A stretch of DNA of 64,000 bases from Spisula solida (lineage: Eukaryota > Mollusca > Bivalvia > Venerida > Mactridae), in contig OX365947.1 in NCBI GenBank assembly GCA_947247005.1, positions 1,254,530 to 1,318,529 of the forward strand. Reading direction: 5' to 3'. The notes beneath the pieces were generated by a model. The model ran no database searches and was not told the DNA's origin. It saw nothing but the letters and a program-made list of their open reading frames with translations. Shown piece by piece: positions 1 to 11,861 of the stretch (the stretch's first letter is position 1; each line of letters starts with the position of its first letter). The translations under genes were made by a program, and so were the position numbers.

Positions 1-269
1 TTAATCAGTTAAACAACACTGCTTTATTGTAGCTGGTTACTGGTAGTTTAAAATATACTGCAGCCACTAACCTTGTGCAATAGTTTTGTTCATGATGTTT
101 GTTTTAAAGAACGACACAAAAGTTCAATTTTTGCATGTACATCATCCCATCTCAATAATATATGTAATTGTATATAGAAATATATTTGAATTTTGCATGT
201 ATCTATTTGTAAATATTATGTTCTTATGGGTCACAATGCCTAAATATTTTGAAAATAAAGCAGATATAT

Positions 270-712
270 CCCAGGGTAGCAATACCACGTGGCTTTTGGC
301 TACAGTTACAAGTAGACTTTGTAAACATTGGAATACAAATATAGCCATAAGTATTTTATTTCTTCATCGATTTCTATGAAATACATGTGTATACACCAAG
401 CTAAGGGGAAAATTATTTGCTTTCCATGAAATGTAAAATCTTTATCAGCAGCTTTTTCTATTTTTCCATTACCCTGTGAAACCTACACGTTCCAAGGTTT
501 CACAGGGTAATGGAAAAAACGACACAGTCGCTGAAAAAGAGTTTATATTTCATGGAGAGCAAATAATTCCACACTTAGCATGGCGTATATTTCATAGAAA
601 TCGATGAAGAAATAAAACACTTATGGCTATTTTATTTTCCAATATTTACGAATTTCTTCTTGTAACTGTAGTCAAAAGTCACGTGGTATTGCTACACTGT
701 ATCCTACATATA
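270..712. mobile_element. Palindromic foldback MITE
   Basis: Arms of about 215 bp pair around a centre near 489. The centre is ACCCTGTGAAACC / GGTTTCACAGGGT; outer ends read TAGCAATACCACGTGG and CCACGTG...TTGCTA in reverse. The right end lies about 15 bp before the first VWA exon (727), next to its acceptor tract. Nothing gene-like is seen in 1-270. Confidence 0.85.
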
Positions 713-726
713 ATTTCTATACTCAG

Positions 727-3700
727 GCATAACAGGACAACCCATCATGGCGGCAGCGCCACCTAGCGTGGATACATGCAGAAGCTGTGGGTAAGTAGAA
801 CTTCTAAACCGCCTCATCGATAGCCTAGTGGTTGAGCGTTCGCTTCGAGTGCGGGAGGTCTCGGGTTCGATCCGTGGTCGCTTCATATCAAAGACGAAAT
901 AAAAATGGTACCAGAAATTCCCTTGTTGCTAGACGCTCAGCATAAAAAAGGGAAACTGGCTTCTCTTCTCTCATACCCTCGTGGCGATGGATAACATCAG
1001 GAATGAGGTGTCGAGAGTGATTAATATAAGTTGGAAAAACTTGTTTCACAATCGACCTTAAATAAATTAGTATAAACTATAAACTAAACCTGACTTTGAC
1101 TTTAACTTGACTTTAACTTGACTTGACCTTGACTTTATATTGACCTTGACTTTATATTGACTTGACCTACACTTGACATTGACTTTATTTTTACCTTGAC
1201 CTGACCTTGGCTTGACCTTGACTTTATATTGACTTTGGCTTGACTTGACCTTGACCTGACCTTGACTTTACTAAACTAAAGTCATATTACAAATATGGAA
1301 GACTGCCTCAACGTCACTATTTCGCGATAACAACGTCACGAGTTCACTATTTCAATCACACAAAATGTGTATAATTCACTATTTCGACTTCCCGAAAGCA
1401 AGGGCGGCCTTAAGGGGTGAGGTGCGTACGATGGTACAATGGCGTCCGACCCCCCCCCCCCCCTAAAATTACATGTCTTTTGTTGTAGGTGGAAAGCTAT
1501 AAGTATGCATGTCTTCGTGCGCGCAATTATTTATCAACATACTGATAACAGTTTTTAGTGTGGAAGCTTTTATCCATGTAAACAGTTTTGTTTGTTTGAA
1601 TGAAATTATTTGTTGATAGCCTACATTATGTACTTGTAGACCAACATTACACACTGATTGTTCGACCAACTTGATAGTTACCAGTAACTTTCTTACCAGT
1701 AGTTATAAGAGTGGACAAGATGTCAGCAAACCGATGAGTTAGTATATAATACTTTCATCCTGTAAATGATTGTATATATCCCATGTTGATGTGGACCATA
1801 TTGAAAATTGGTCTAGAACCAAATATGTCATCCACTATAAATAAAGTCGTTATTATTATTATTATTATTATTATATTATTATTATTATTATTATTATATT
1901 ATCCATACACATTGTAAACACTAGTACATATCGCTGGCTTAAGCCTATGTCCCACTGAGGAATTCCACATCGGCGATGTTCTCCCGATTTCTTCCGATAC
2001 CACCCGATTCAGCACCGTGAATTCCTTCCGATATCACAAACTGTCTCATGACTTCCCCGAAGCTTCCCATAGACCACGAGGAACCTGTTCCCGATATCCT
2101 GATAGCTAATTAATTTTTAATCGGGAGAACATCGCCGTGGCAAAACATGCTCAGTGTGACCTAGGCTTTAGAACGAGAAGGTCGTAAGGCGCTTCTAATG
2201 AATCTATTTTCAAGAAAATCGGAACAGGTCGCGTTGACCAAACTGAAATAGAAAAAGGTTGTTTTTTCCATTCGTAAAGAGTAACTTTTAGTTGTCAGAC
2301 ATTTTTTTTGTTTTCTTAAATTAACGTTGTGTACTTACGGACTACTATTTCTATGCTTAATCAATTTAAATTTAGAATACATTAATTTTGTATATCATAA
2401 AAAGTTAATAACAATTATGCACAAGATTAAACAACAGTGCATATCGAAAATGCATTTATTTTCATTTTTATTTGTAACCAAAGGCGAGCGTTATCATCGG
2501 CGGACTTTATGTCCACATTATTGAAAGCGTTGACCGGAAAGGGCGACATTGAATTCGATTTTACCGGTAGGAGAAATTCACTACGTGTTTGTTGTGAAAA
2601 ATGTAGTGATGGGACCGAATATTCGGAAACCGAGCGAATATTCGAATCTAAATTTAATATTCGAATATTAGAAAAAAAATCAGTTTTCAGTCATTTTTAG
2701 TCCAAAATGTATTTTTTTTATTTCCATAGAGGACCCTAATACACACAACACGGGCAAGTGTAGCCATGGCGGACCACGTGACTCGTCCTCTGTGACGTCA
2801 GCAGCACTAGGTGGGATCAACAAGGACTCCATGGACCCGGGATACTCGCCACATTCACATCTGCACGAGAAAGCCGCGGAATCCGCCATTGAACACACAC
2901 GTATCTTCTTTGAGGATCCAAGTAATTTAAACTATTTTCTCACAGGTGCGAGAGTCAGACACACAATCAAATTTGCCTATATACTATATAGACCTATTAT
3001 GTCATAAAAACATAATTTATATGACGTAATAGGCCTATATAGCCAAATCTGATTTTGTGTCTTGCACCTGTGATTTTTCCAAACGAAATGCTCAACATGT
3101 ACATTGTACATCGTTTTATAAAAAATACATTTTCGCCACGATAAAGCAAAGATACGACAGATGTAAGGCGAAAAAACGACACAGTTAGGGCTATTCTTCA
3201 ATTTGTGAAAAATAAATATATATAGACTTAAGTCAAAATATTTAAGTTTTTTTACTAAGATGCTTTATACGAGTATAAACACATCAATAGACCAAGAGGT
3301 TATACGTAATTAATTGATTCATGAACTGTTTAGATGTATATCTTGACACATACGGTGTCTGATATAAGCCCCTTGCATAGTGTCATATCTGTACCTGCAT
3401 AGTGGCAAAGAAAACAAACTGCCATCTCTGAATTAATTAGATTAATACAACTTACTATTATTGTAATTAGATATGTGTCAGAAATATGCCATGGTAGAAT
3501 CTATGGAAAAGTTGTTAGAAAATTGAATTACTAATGCAGATGTATGATTGTCCCGTTACATTGTAAGCATCGATATAATGGTCAAATTAATGCTCTCCGT
3601 TAGGGCCATCGCCTTCAACAGTTACTGTGTTGATTTGGAACTTGATACTCGACAGTTCCATGATGCTAATACGAGAATACGACAGGACGATAATGATAAC

Positions 3701-6246
3701 GCGAAAATGTGTAACGTATGCTTGAAGATCCCATGATAGTACGTCTCTACAATCATATTGGACGTGATGTTTGTTTTTTCAGTGACCGGACTGCGAGCTG
3801 TGGTTGGAGATGAAAAGTTTCAAGACTTGCTACAGATTCGTGCCGGCAAATCTCTGGTATTTGTTATCGACACAACGGGCTCTATGGGTAAAGATATCGC
3901 GGCTGTACAGAACAAAACTGCTGAAATTGTCCGCGAGACACAAGGCACAGCCAATGCACCATACAATTACATTCTGGTAACCTTCAATGATCCCGGTAGG
4001 TAGTTAAACCGACAAATTGTCGATGTTATCATTTCATTCCGAACTTTTTTGGATATTTTTTACATATTGATCTCCCTTGTTTTACTTGAAATTAAGTCAA
4101 TGTTGATATCGCGATTGTCTCCCTTTACTTCAATAATCCACCCGCTGTGCACATGCATTGGTACTGTTTTATCAAGGCAATGAATTGAGAAACTCGTAAA
4201 CTTACGTCCAACTTTATTTTATTCTTTATTTCCGCCGTACGAACAGTCAACTTATCGGGGCCGATGCACTTTAATATATCTGTCCATTTTACATGATATC
4301 AACCAGTGTCTCCTGACTGAAACTAAAATTCATAGATTGGCAGAAATGTTCACTACATCAAGTTTCTGTCAGAAATACCTTATACATATGTACGAAACTT
4401 TGCATATTCTAATTACAACTAATTCATTAATTGTATGCTTCAGTGTAGTATTCAACTGCCTGATACAATTTTCCACCGTACAAACATTCAACTTGTTTCT
4501 TAAAGCCACATTATCTCTCCCAAGACGTTTTTTATCATCGAGTAGATAGACTAGTTACAAAGACTTAGGATATTTTTCACAAATGACCAATAATTGACGA
4601 CAGAATGTTAAATGTATCTGTCAAAATAGTATGCCAAAAATCACATTTTAATAAAATACTAAATTTGCAAGAGTTTCTTCCCTTAGATTATGAATTGTGT
4701 ATTTTTGTTTACAATTCATCATTTTAAAAACAAACCAACTGAAGGTTGTATTTAATGTTCTTCCTTTTTATGGTGTTTTCCACCTTTTGGGTTAAAAAAA
4801 GTGCTCACAATTCATGGCTCTTCAAATAGGTTACCAAGTTATTCCTTTTTGAAAATAGCTGTTTAAGGCCTAATGTGGCTTTAAATAAAGTTTTTGGTTC
4901 TAGGTAACCTGACGACTGTTCAGAAGACAAAGAACCCGGATGACATTCAAAGCTGGTTAAGTGCTATTGTTGTACACGGTGGAGACGATTGTCCAGAGTT
5001 CTCACTCACTGGAATACAAGCAGGTTGGTGGATCAGGTGTGGTGTTCTGTATTGATCTTATTTGATTTGAGAATAAGGATAGCCAATCACATCGCCTGTT
5101 ACTGGCCAAGAGTTTAATGTGGTGTGATCTGATTGGTTGTCTTTATCCTCAAGTCAAGTAAGATCAATATTGAATACCATCCCGGAGCTAATATTCACAA
5201 AGCTTTTTAAGAGAAAACTTAAATATTTTGACTTAAGTTAAAAAATTGAGCTACACATACTTCCCAAGAGACGAAGAATAACCCAGGTTATCTTTGTGAT
5301 TATTGTTTGAGATTGAATGTGTACATAGTTCAAATAACACTTGCTATGGATTAAATTTTTGAGAACAAACTTTTTAACCACACTGTAGTGTTCGTTATCA
5401 CCTGCAGCAATTATTAATCATTTTATTTACTCTCCAGCTTCCACAGTTGCCATGCCAAACTCAGACGTGTTTGTTTTCACTGACGCTACGCCAAAAGATC
5501 CTCAGAAAATTAACTACATCACGAGTTTGATTACTGAAAAGAAGTTACGAGTGCAGTTCCTGGTCACCGGTACATGTACGAGACGTAGGCGTGAGCTCAA
5601 GTATGGTAAGAGCGCATTTGGTGCATGGCCTTTGTACGGAATGCCGTTAGGGCCATCGCATTGTCGCCATCGCACCATTGCATTGTCGCCATCGCATCAT
5701 CGCATTGTCGCCATCGCACCATCGCATTGTCGCCATCGCACCATCACATTGTCGCCATCGCACCATCACATTGTCGCCCTCTGGATTTTAATGTGTAACC
5801 ACGATGGCCCTAGCGGTATTCCGTACCTTTGGTACCTGCACTTTTTAAGGGAACGAAGAGCAATTATCAACACTTGTCGATTCTAAAAATAGCTGAAAGT
5901 GGTCATATGCGGATGACATCGGCCTTGGTCGGTTTGCAATAGTTAAATTATTACCGAAGAAAGGTTTGTGTAATTGCTGTTTCATGCTATCACGCACAGA
6001 CTGAATCAAACTTTAGATTAATGTGTATATGTATATACACCGGTGCAATTTCCTCGGTGAAACTTTGAGAATGATTACCACGAAAATAAGCCATGTTTTT
6101 AAGTAAAAATGTCTGAAATAGACCCTCTAGATGATAATATTTGGCTCGGTGCGGTTATGTCTCTGGGTATGGCACTGATATGATTTTGTTTTGATATTTC
6201 AGTGTACGGAGCTGGCCGTAAGTTTTACCGCGTGAAGATGGAATAA
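727..6246 (+). CDS. VWA7-like von Willebrand factor A domain protein (5' partial, seven exons)
   Basis: Exons assembled by reading frame and GT-AG sites: 727-790, 2484-2566, 2730-2945, 3783-3995, 4904-5023, 5438-5605, 6203-6246 (TAA at 6244-6246). They join without a break into 301 residues; most introns are phase 1. Family hallmarks seen in order: a TCRSC cysteine pair (exon 1), KCSHGG and GGINKDS (exon 3), then a VWA domain with the metal-site motif DTTGSMG (about residue 150), FNDPG, and [11 protein letters not shown]. These match the VWA7 group of extracellular or secreted VWA proteins; the partner is unknown. The first exon enters in phase 1, so a signal peptide and N-terminal exons must lie left of the window. 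The product stops just after [12 protein letters not shown], where VWA7 proteins normally continue for hundreds of residues. It is therefore a short paralogue, an isoform or a decaying copy. A donor at 5569 (G|GTACAT) is possible, but 5605 (G|GTAAGA) is stronger and was chosen. Confidence 0.8.
810..1080 (+). mobile_element. tRNA-derived SINE
   Basis: The head has a tRNA-like A box (GATAGCCTAGTGGTTGAGCG) and B box (GGGTTCGATCC). The body includes AGACGAAATAAAAATG and TTGCTAGACGCTCAGCATAA and the tail runs TTGGAAAAACTTGTTTCACA. A second copy lies at 32760-32950 and a body fragment at 19278-19322. It resembles the V-SINE type of molluscs, but that assignment is not proven here. Confidence 0.75.
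1087..1276. repeat. Degenerate TTGACC/TTGACTT short tandem repeat
   Basis: About 190 bp of 5-6-bp TTGAC-based units (TTGACTTGACC, TTGACTTTA), imperfect throughout. Confidence 0.9.
1848..1904. repeat. (ATT)n microsatellite
   Basis: Two runs of ATT separated by single-base slips. A shorter (ATT)n tract is at 20098-20125. Confidence 0.95.
1936..2171. mobile_element. MITE with inverted ends, intron of the VWA gene
   Basis: AAGCCTATGTCCCACTGA at the left pairs with TCAGTGTGACCTAGGCTT at the right; CGGCGATGTTCTCCCGAT pairs with ATCGGGAGAACATCGCCG inside. Confidence 0.8.
2941..3073. mobile_element. Palindromic MITE overlapping a VWA splice donor
   Basis: Arms begin TCACAGGTGC and end GCACCTGTGA, with matching CAATCAAATTTG / CAAATCTGATTTTG and TATGTCATAAAA segments. 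The exon 2730-2945 ends CACAG|GTGCGA, so the functional donor lies inside the left arm. Confidence 0.75.
4500..4884. mobile_element. MITE with TTAA ends (copy 1)
   Basis: Ends are TTAAAGCCACATTA and TAATGTGGCTTTAA, that is AGCCACATTA inverted repeats within TTAA, as piggyBac-type elements leave. It ends 19 bp before the VWA exon at 4904. Copy 2 is 41009-41410 and a 3' fragment is 44725-44889. Confidence 0.75.
5040..5190. mobile_element. MITE with TATTCAATATTGATCTTA ends, VWA intron
   Basis: Imperfect inverted ends (left copy altered to TGTTCTGTATTGATCTTA; right AAGATCAATATTGAATACC). Two further copies of the family stand at 13812-13964 and 14081-14232. It is followed at 5191-5270 by a fragment of the ATTCACAAAGC...CTTAAG family. 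Confidence 0.7.
5634..5826. mobile_element. Small inverted-repeat element with an internal CATCGCACC minisatellite
   Basis: GTACGGAATGCCGTTAGGGC at the left pairs with GCCCTAGCGGTATTCCGTAC at the right. Between them 5655-5778 is a 22-24-bp tandem repeat of ATTGTCGCCATCGCACCATC. It lies in the last VWA intron; the open frame that reads through it is intronic. Confidence 0.75.
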
Positions 6247-6292
6247 GGATGCATTGGAATGTCCTGTCATTGTAGTATAGTACAATCCAGCT

Positions 6293-6298
6293 AATAAA
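6293..6298 (+). promoter_or_regulatory. Poly(A) signal of the VWA7-like gene
   Basis: AATAAA lies 47 bases after the stop codon at 6246. This supports 6203-6246 as a real terminal exon. A GTAAGT at 6218 inside that exon could still splice onward in another isoform, but I see no matching downstream exon. Confidence 0.55.
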
Positions 6299-6375
6299 CG
6301 AATATACGTCTTCAACATTCCAAAATTGTTATATTGTATCCACAGTACATAATCGAGTTATTTTCCGGTTATCGC

Positions 6376-6600
6376 AATAAGGCATACACGTTGAATGGTA
6401 GAGTCTTCCAATAAGTCATACAGTGATCGGAAATCACAGATGCTTTTGCACGCAATAAGTCATATATATTGAATGGTAGAGTCTTCCAATAAGGCATACA
6501 TTGATCGGAAATCACAGATCACAGATGCTTTTGCTCACAATAAATCATACAAGTTGTATTGTATAATATCCCAATAAGTCATACAGTGATTTGGTGTATA
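6376..6600. repeat. About 77-bp x3 tandem repeat
   Basis: Units starting CAATAAGGCATACA..., CAATAAGTCATATA..., CAATAAATCATACA... at 6376, 6453 and 6538; each holds two related halves. It follows the VWA gene's poly(A) signal. Confidence 0.8.
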
Positions 6601-9600
6601 TTCTGTTGTATTACGTTTATTACATTATTGATATCAAGAGAATGGGTATTTTCAAAAATGTGCAAACATATGAAATACAACCTCTAAATAGCAACACTAT
6701 TTGAGAGCAGTAAATATTGACCGTTGTATAGAGGTTGTTGCTCTACATGACATAGCTTACTGAAATTTTGAAGGTGATGTCATAGAGAGGTTGTTGCACT
6801 ACACAGAGGGCCGCTTTGGAGATGTTATACTGTATACACGCACTTGATCTATATTAGACCAGTGCAACGACAATACGGTGTATGTGTTAACGGGCTCGAT
6901 CCGTTCAACCTAATATCCTGACCAGAACTTGTGAATACAACTGATTGTTTTAAATCATTTGATACGAATATTCATCATGCTGAACCGTAGTCTGTCTATA
7001 CATACCCTATGTTTAATTAAAGGAGACAACTCTTCAGTCTACTCATTTTTCATGAAATTAATTCCCTTTGCACCCTCAAACATAGTCTAGTCGGGTAGCC
7101 AGACTAGCTGAACCGGTGTGTCACTAGCTTCAATGTCAATTGCACACTTAATAAGAGGCTAAATGTCAAAAAACGGTTATAAGAGGCTTAGTCTAGGCTA
7201 TATAACTTCCCCAAGCATTAACGTATTGTCTGGTAAGTTAATTCCATGGTATTATTCGACGCCATTAAACATGTATATTCCAAGATCTGGGAATATTATA
7301 CATCATACGCAAGTCACTGAGAATAAAATGGACAACATTGCATAAAATTATATTCAGCTTCTATCATATTTGCATTGCATAGTTTACATTATAACTTCAT
7401 TGTCAAGTAAGTTGAAATACATGTTTACCATGAGCCAGTGTGTCGTGAATAAGTGAATATTAAAAAAAAAATTGCACATGTAGTATTTATCTGCATGTGA
7501 ATGCATGTAGTCAAACGTATATCGTGTAGTCACGGTCAATGTACACTGTACAGAATCAAGCCATTGATATCCCGTACAAGCGAACACATACTCGTGCGTT
7601 TTATGTTCGTGTTGCCTTGGCACTAATAAAGTGCAATATTAAGTCCGAGTTCCTCTGGCAATTCAGTTCATTTATGTCTTAATAAATATACTTAAACTAC
7701 ACTTACACCACCGTGGATTGAGCGTGGACATACTTTTTATTTTATTAACATACAATGTAATAAGGTAACGTAATTAAATTATGACATAAAGTTGGACAAA
7801 ACAAATTCCACATCTTAGCTTGAAATAATCTTTAAATATGTATTAATATTTGTTTTTCTACATTTTCTCGGCACCGATGACTGTTTGCATCAATTTTACC
7901 TTGTCCTTATAACTTTGTAACCATGCTGATGGCTGCCAGAACAGCTGATAACGATAGCTTGCATCGAGCAAGCAATTTTAAAGTCGTTTGCACTTTAATT
8001 ACGAAATCTCAAAGTCCGCAAACTTAGAGTTAGTCTACGTTGCTGTAAGATCCGTAGGTGTATAGGGGATCAACTCTGTACCGATTGTCGTTAGAGTGGG
8101 TTCGGCAGTTCGCTAAGGGGAGATTTACAACTGTTAATTGCCTGTGATGTAATTGATGAACAAAGAAAGGCTGACATATTACATATAAAAACATGTGTGA
8201 TGATGAGGTTCGCAGATTTGATTATACAACTTTTCCCACACAGAGTTACAGTGTATTTGTTGTTTGTTGTTCGTCCGTGATTTTGAGAGACTTCTGTTGT
8301 TGCTGTTTGTGTTGTGAGCGGGTGCGAACGTACTCGGTCAAAGGTCAAAGTGACTAATACTCACGTTCATCATGTGATACGTGACGTCAGTTCCAATGAT
8401 TGGTCAATCAACCAATCAGAACATCTCTTCAATTACCTAGCTCTTCCAAGGACAAACATTTACAAATGTTCATAGACTTACTGCTGGAACATACTTTCGG
8501 CGTTTACAATTCACACATAATCAAAATTGAAGTTTGAAGATATGCCTTTACGTTTATCATGTATGGCTGTGTTGGCACTTACATATTACGCACCTTCATA
8601 CGGTTGAACTTACAAAGTGCGTTTTGCTGTTTATTATAATACGCGTGAATGTAAACAATGCAATACATGTACCAATATGATTGGAGGTGAATATCATTTC
8701 GTGTGTTCTCTGATACCAAAATTAGTAATGTCATATTTCGAAAACTGTCGTCGTTCAATAGTATAATACTTTTAGTATTCAACTCGACGCGTAGATGTTT
8801 ATCATCACACTGCACTAGCAGGCTGGACAATCACAAATTAAAAGACAGCCACTAGAAGACAGCAAGCCTGTCTAGTACTTATTTAAATATGTATGCAATG
8901 AAGATGTGCAAGAACAACCATCTAGTTCAATTTCTGAATTATATCACACAGCAACACTTCGGGTTGATTCCGCTCAAAGATAAAGATAAGATCGTGTTTA
9001 TTTCCAATTTAGGCCCACATATATCAAATAACGTTCATTGTTCCGTTATATAATGTACGTCAACCCGTATTTGATCACGTGTGAATAAAACAGCATTGTG
9101 ATGTACGAATCTCAGCTGATAAGCCCTATTTACTTCTATTGGCTTATTAGTTTAAACATATTTATTCCCATTATTTACAGCGTATTATAAACAATACATA
9201 TACATTACAATTATTATGAGGAAATTGGAACGAAAGACTAAGTCTTATTTAGTTCTTTTCCTATGTTGACTTCAAAATTAAATTTTTGCCTATAATTTCA
9301 ATAAATATTTGCTTATTTCTTAATTATTTGAACTGCATTTGTTACTAATCAAACATTCACGATCTTGTCTCACGCGACCCTCAAACACTTAGAAATGTTA
9401 ACAATTGTGTCATGTCTCGAGTATTTGATGAAGTATTCAAACTGATCAGAATATGATAAAGTCCGTTCTGAAAAGATGACAAACTCTCCTCTTATTCTCC
9501 AACTTCCGGTATACGCTCGAACTTCCGGTCTGCGGTTTGACTACTCATGTACTGAGTAGCAGTGAGTACCGCATATCCGAGTATGGGACTCTTCATCAAA

Positions 9601-9780
9601 AACACACACTTCAAATGTGAATGCTGCATGTCAAGTTTCACTATCCTTTGTTTGGTTAGTTGACACAGTATTTAAACTATATGTACAGGTTGGTCCAAAA
9701 AACAAGTCCGAGTAAGAAACCGACGAAACATTTTAAGCCATGGCAGTACTGTACTGTAGTCGTATGACTTTAAAGGTGCT
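6601..9780. other. Intergenic sequence without recognised genes
   Basis: Only short chance open frames and AT-rich sequence; no exon with family similarity and no well-formed repeat were seen between the VWA gene and the repeats upstream of the secreted-protein gene. Confidence 0.5.
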
Positions 9781-10104
9781 GCCTCACAGATCGGGCTAAA
9801 TTTTTGTATGACGTAATTTTCCTACCTAACCAAGTATTTATATAATAGAATGTCACTGGTGGTTGCTTTATGAAAGATTTATGGCATATAAGCAATTTAA
9901 ATCACTCTTGATATTTGGCACTCATTACTTTTCTGTTTGAAAATATCGCAGAGTTTCCTTCCAAAATGTTCTGTGAATTATGTAATTCACACATGGTCAT
10001 ACTGTAACTTCAACAAACTAAAGCCGAAACATCTGTGACGTATTTGGTTCGTTTTGCAATTCATTTTCATTGAATAGAAACAAATTTCAGGCAATAGTAG
10101 TGCT

Positions 10105-10136
10105 AATTCTATAGGGTATTAATACCCTATAGAATT
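10105..10136. repeat. Perfect 32-bp palindrome
   Basis: AATTCTATAGGGTATT is followed directly by its exact reverse complement, with no loop. Confidence 0.9.
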
Positions 10137-10619
10137 CTGGATGTAAAAATGCTAAATTACTACAAAATGTTGATGTTTCCCAAGTTATTTTTTATGTCAA
10201 TGTGGTTGTTTATGGTAAACATGGATTTACGAGTCTTTGAAATGGTTACTATATATGTTTTCGCGAAATATAAGAACAAAAGTATTTAGGCTTAATATAA
10301 ATCAAATACTTCGATCAGTAGTTCGCTTGCAGGTTAAGTCTGGTATTAACCGAACGGTTTCATGTTTAAAAATGCAACTACAACAAATTCTCTCTAAAAT
10401 CCATTAAAGATCGGTTGTGAATAAAAATAAATGGAAACGTACAGACGGTTTCCAGGCTAGACTTGAAGGCGTCCCAGCTTCTGACATGGTCATGGCTTTG
10501 TTTACAAACATCGCTGACGCTCATTGATATTTGACTCATCAACCGAGAGAATCGGATAAACTGGTTGATTGGTAAATGAATATCATCTGGCTACCCCCCC
10601 CCCCCCCCCCATACTCGCC

Positions 10620-10628
10620 TATATAAAG
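10620..10628 (+). promoter_or_regulatory. TATA box of the secreted Lys-rich protein gene
   Basis: TATATAAAG sits 68-76 bases before the start codon at 10696. This predicts transcription start near 10650 and a 5' UTR of roughly 45 bases. A run of 17 C (10594-10610) lies just upstream. A clear TATA box with a short UTR fits a strongly, tissue-specifically expressed secretory gene; that last point is inference. Confidence 0.65.
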
Positions 10629-10695
10629 CCGAGCGCTATCGTTGCTCATCATTTTACTAGATATTGTCGTAGAGTGCTCTCCAAACCAAATAAAA

Positions 10696-11825
10696 ATGAT
10701 GTTACGGATTGTTTTAGCTGCGTTGATCGCAGTGACCGTTACGGCAGGTAAGACTTTTGTAGCTTTTAAAATACATATAACAAATTATTTAAATAATGTT
10801 TAATTTACCTTATGTAGCTTTTAATAAATATAACATAATATTTATATAATGTACAATGCTAAAACAAACGCAAATTCAGTGTTATTTTGTTAATGTGGAA
10901 ACAATGCCACACATAAAAATAATGTCTGCTAAACATTTATAAAAAATGCAGAATATTCTATAACCAATTTCTAAAAGTGTACTGGGCTGGTTTTCACAGA
11001 GAAAAACTTAAATATTTGACTTAGTTAAAAAATTGAGCTGCACATATTTTCCAAGAAACTAATCACGTGACCTTTCTTGTCACCCGGGTATCGAACCTAA
11101 ATTGACCGAACATCGGTCTAGTTGGGCGGCTGTCGACGTACGCTATATCATCTTAACTGTGATCGGTAGGCGGGTATACGGACATGTAAAACACAAACAA
11201 ACATACATTGTCTAACACCTTAACTGAAATTCGCTTCTCTATTGCTTGAAAATATTGGTTGAACAAAAAAAATAGAAGTTTGTCTTGAATATCTATAATT
11301 TAAAAACCATTTTAGAGAAACATGTAGTTTGTTATTTGCAAATTCCAAATATTTGTAGACATAACAACTTTTGAATTGACATAATTTATTAAACGAATCT
11401 TCTAAAAACAATAAACTAGATTTTGACATTCTTTGATGGAACTTCATGATTAAACTCGTTGGACATTTCATTTGACCCAGAAGCCTGCATGGTGCATCAT
11501 AAAACGATAACTTTTGACCCTCAAAATTCTGCCTCCCGAAGGGCCAACGTTTCATTATATAACAGGCGTTTGGGCTAGAAAATCGTATGATCCATTACAA
11601 ATAACTAATCTCTATAAATTGCAATTAAGTCACTTTAATCATAATAAAACGACTGCGTCATCTAAAACCGATAAAAAATCAAAGAAATGGGATAAGGTAT
11701 TGTTATCATTGCTGGGTTTTTTTATGGCTTCGTTTGCTGGCTGGATTACAGAATAATTTCATTTTGTGTCGATCCGTTCTTTTCTCACAATATAGCTTTA
11801 CACGTGATAGTATTTCCGAAGCCAG

Positions 11826-11861
<36 letters not shown>

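Noticed and set aside
747..790. Start of a separate gene at the well-placed ATG ([15 protein letters not shown])
   Set aside because: The sequence is in frame with an upstream acceptor at 725-726 and splices in phase with exon 2484-2566. ITGQPI...TCRSC fits the interior of a VWA7-like protein, so I treat it as an internal exon, though an alternative start there cannot be excluded.
838..878. tRNA gene
   Set aside because: A and B boxes are present but the acceptor stem does not pair, and a SINE body follows; a second copy at 32760 confirms a SINE.
5452..5886. 144-codon frame covering a VWA exon
   Set aside because: It reads past the strong donor at 5606 into an intronic minisatellite. Only 5438-5605 is exon.
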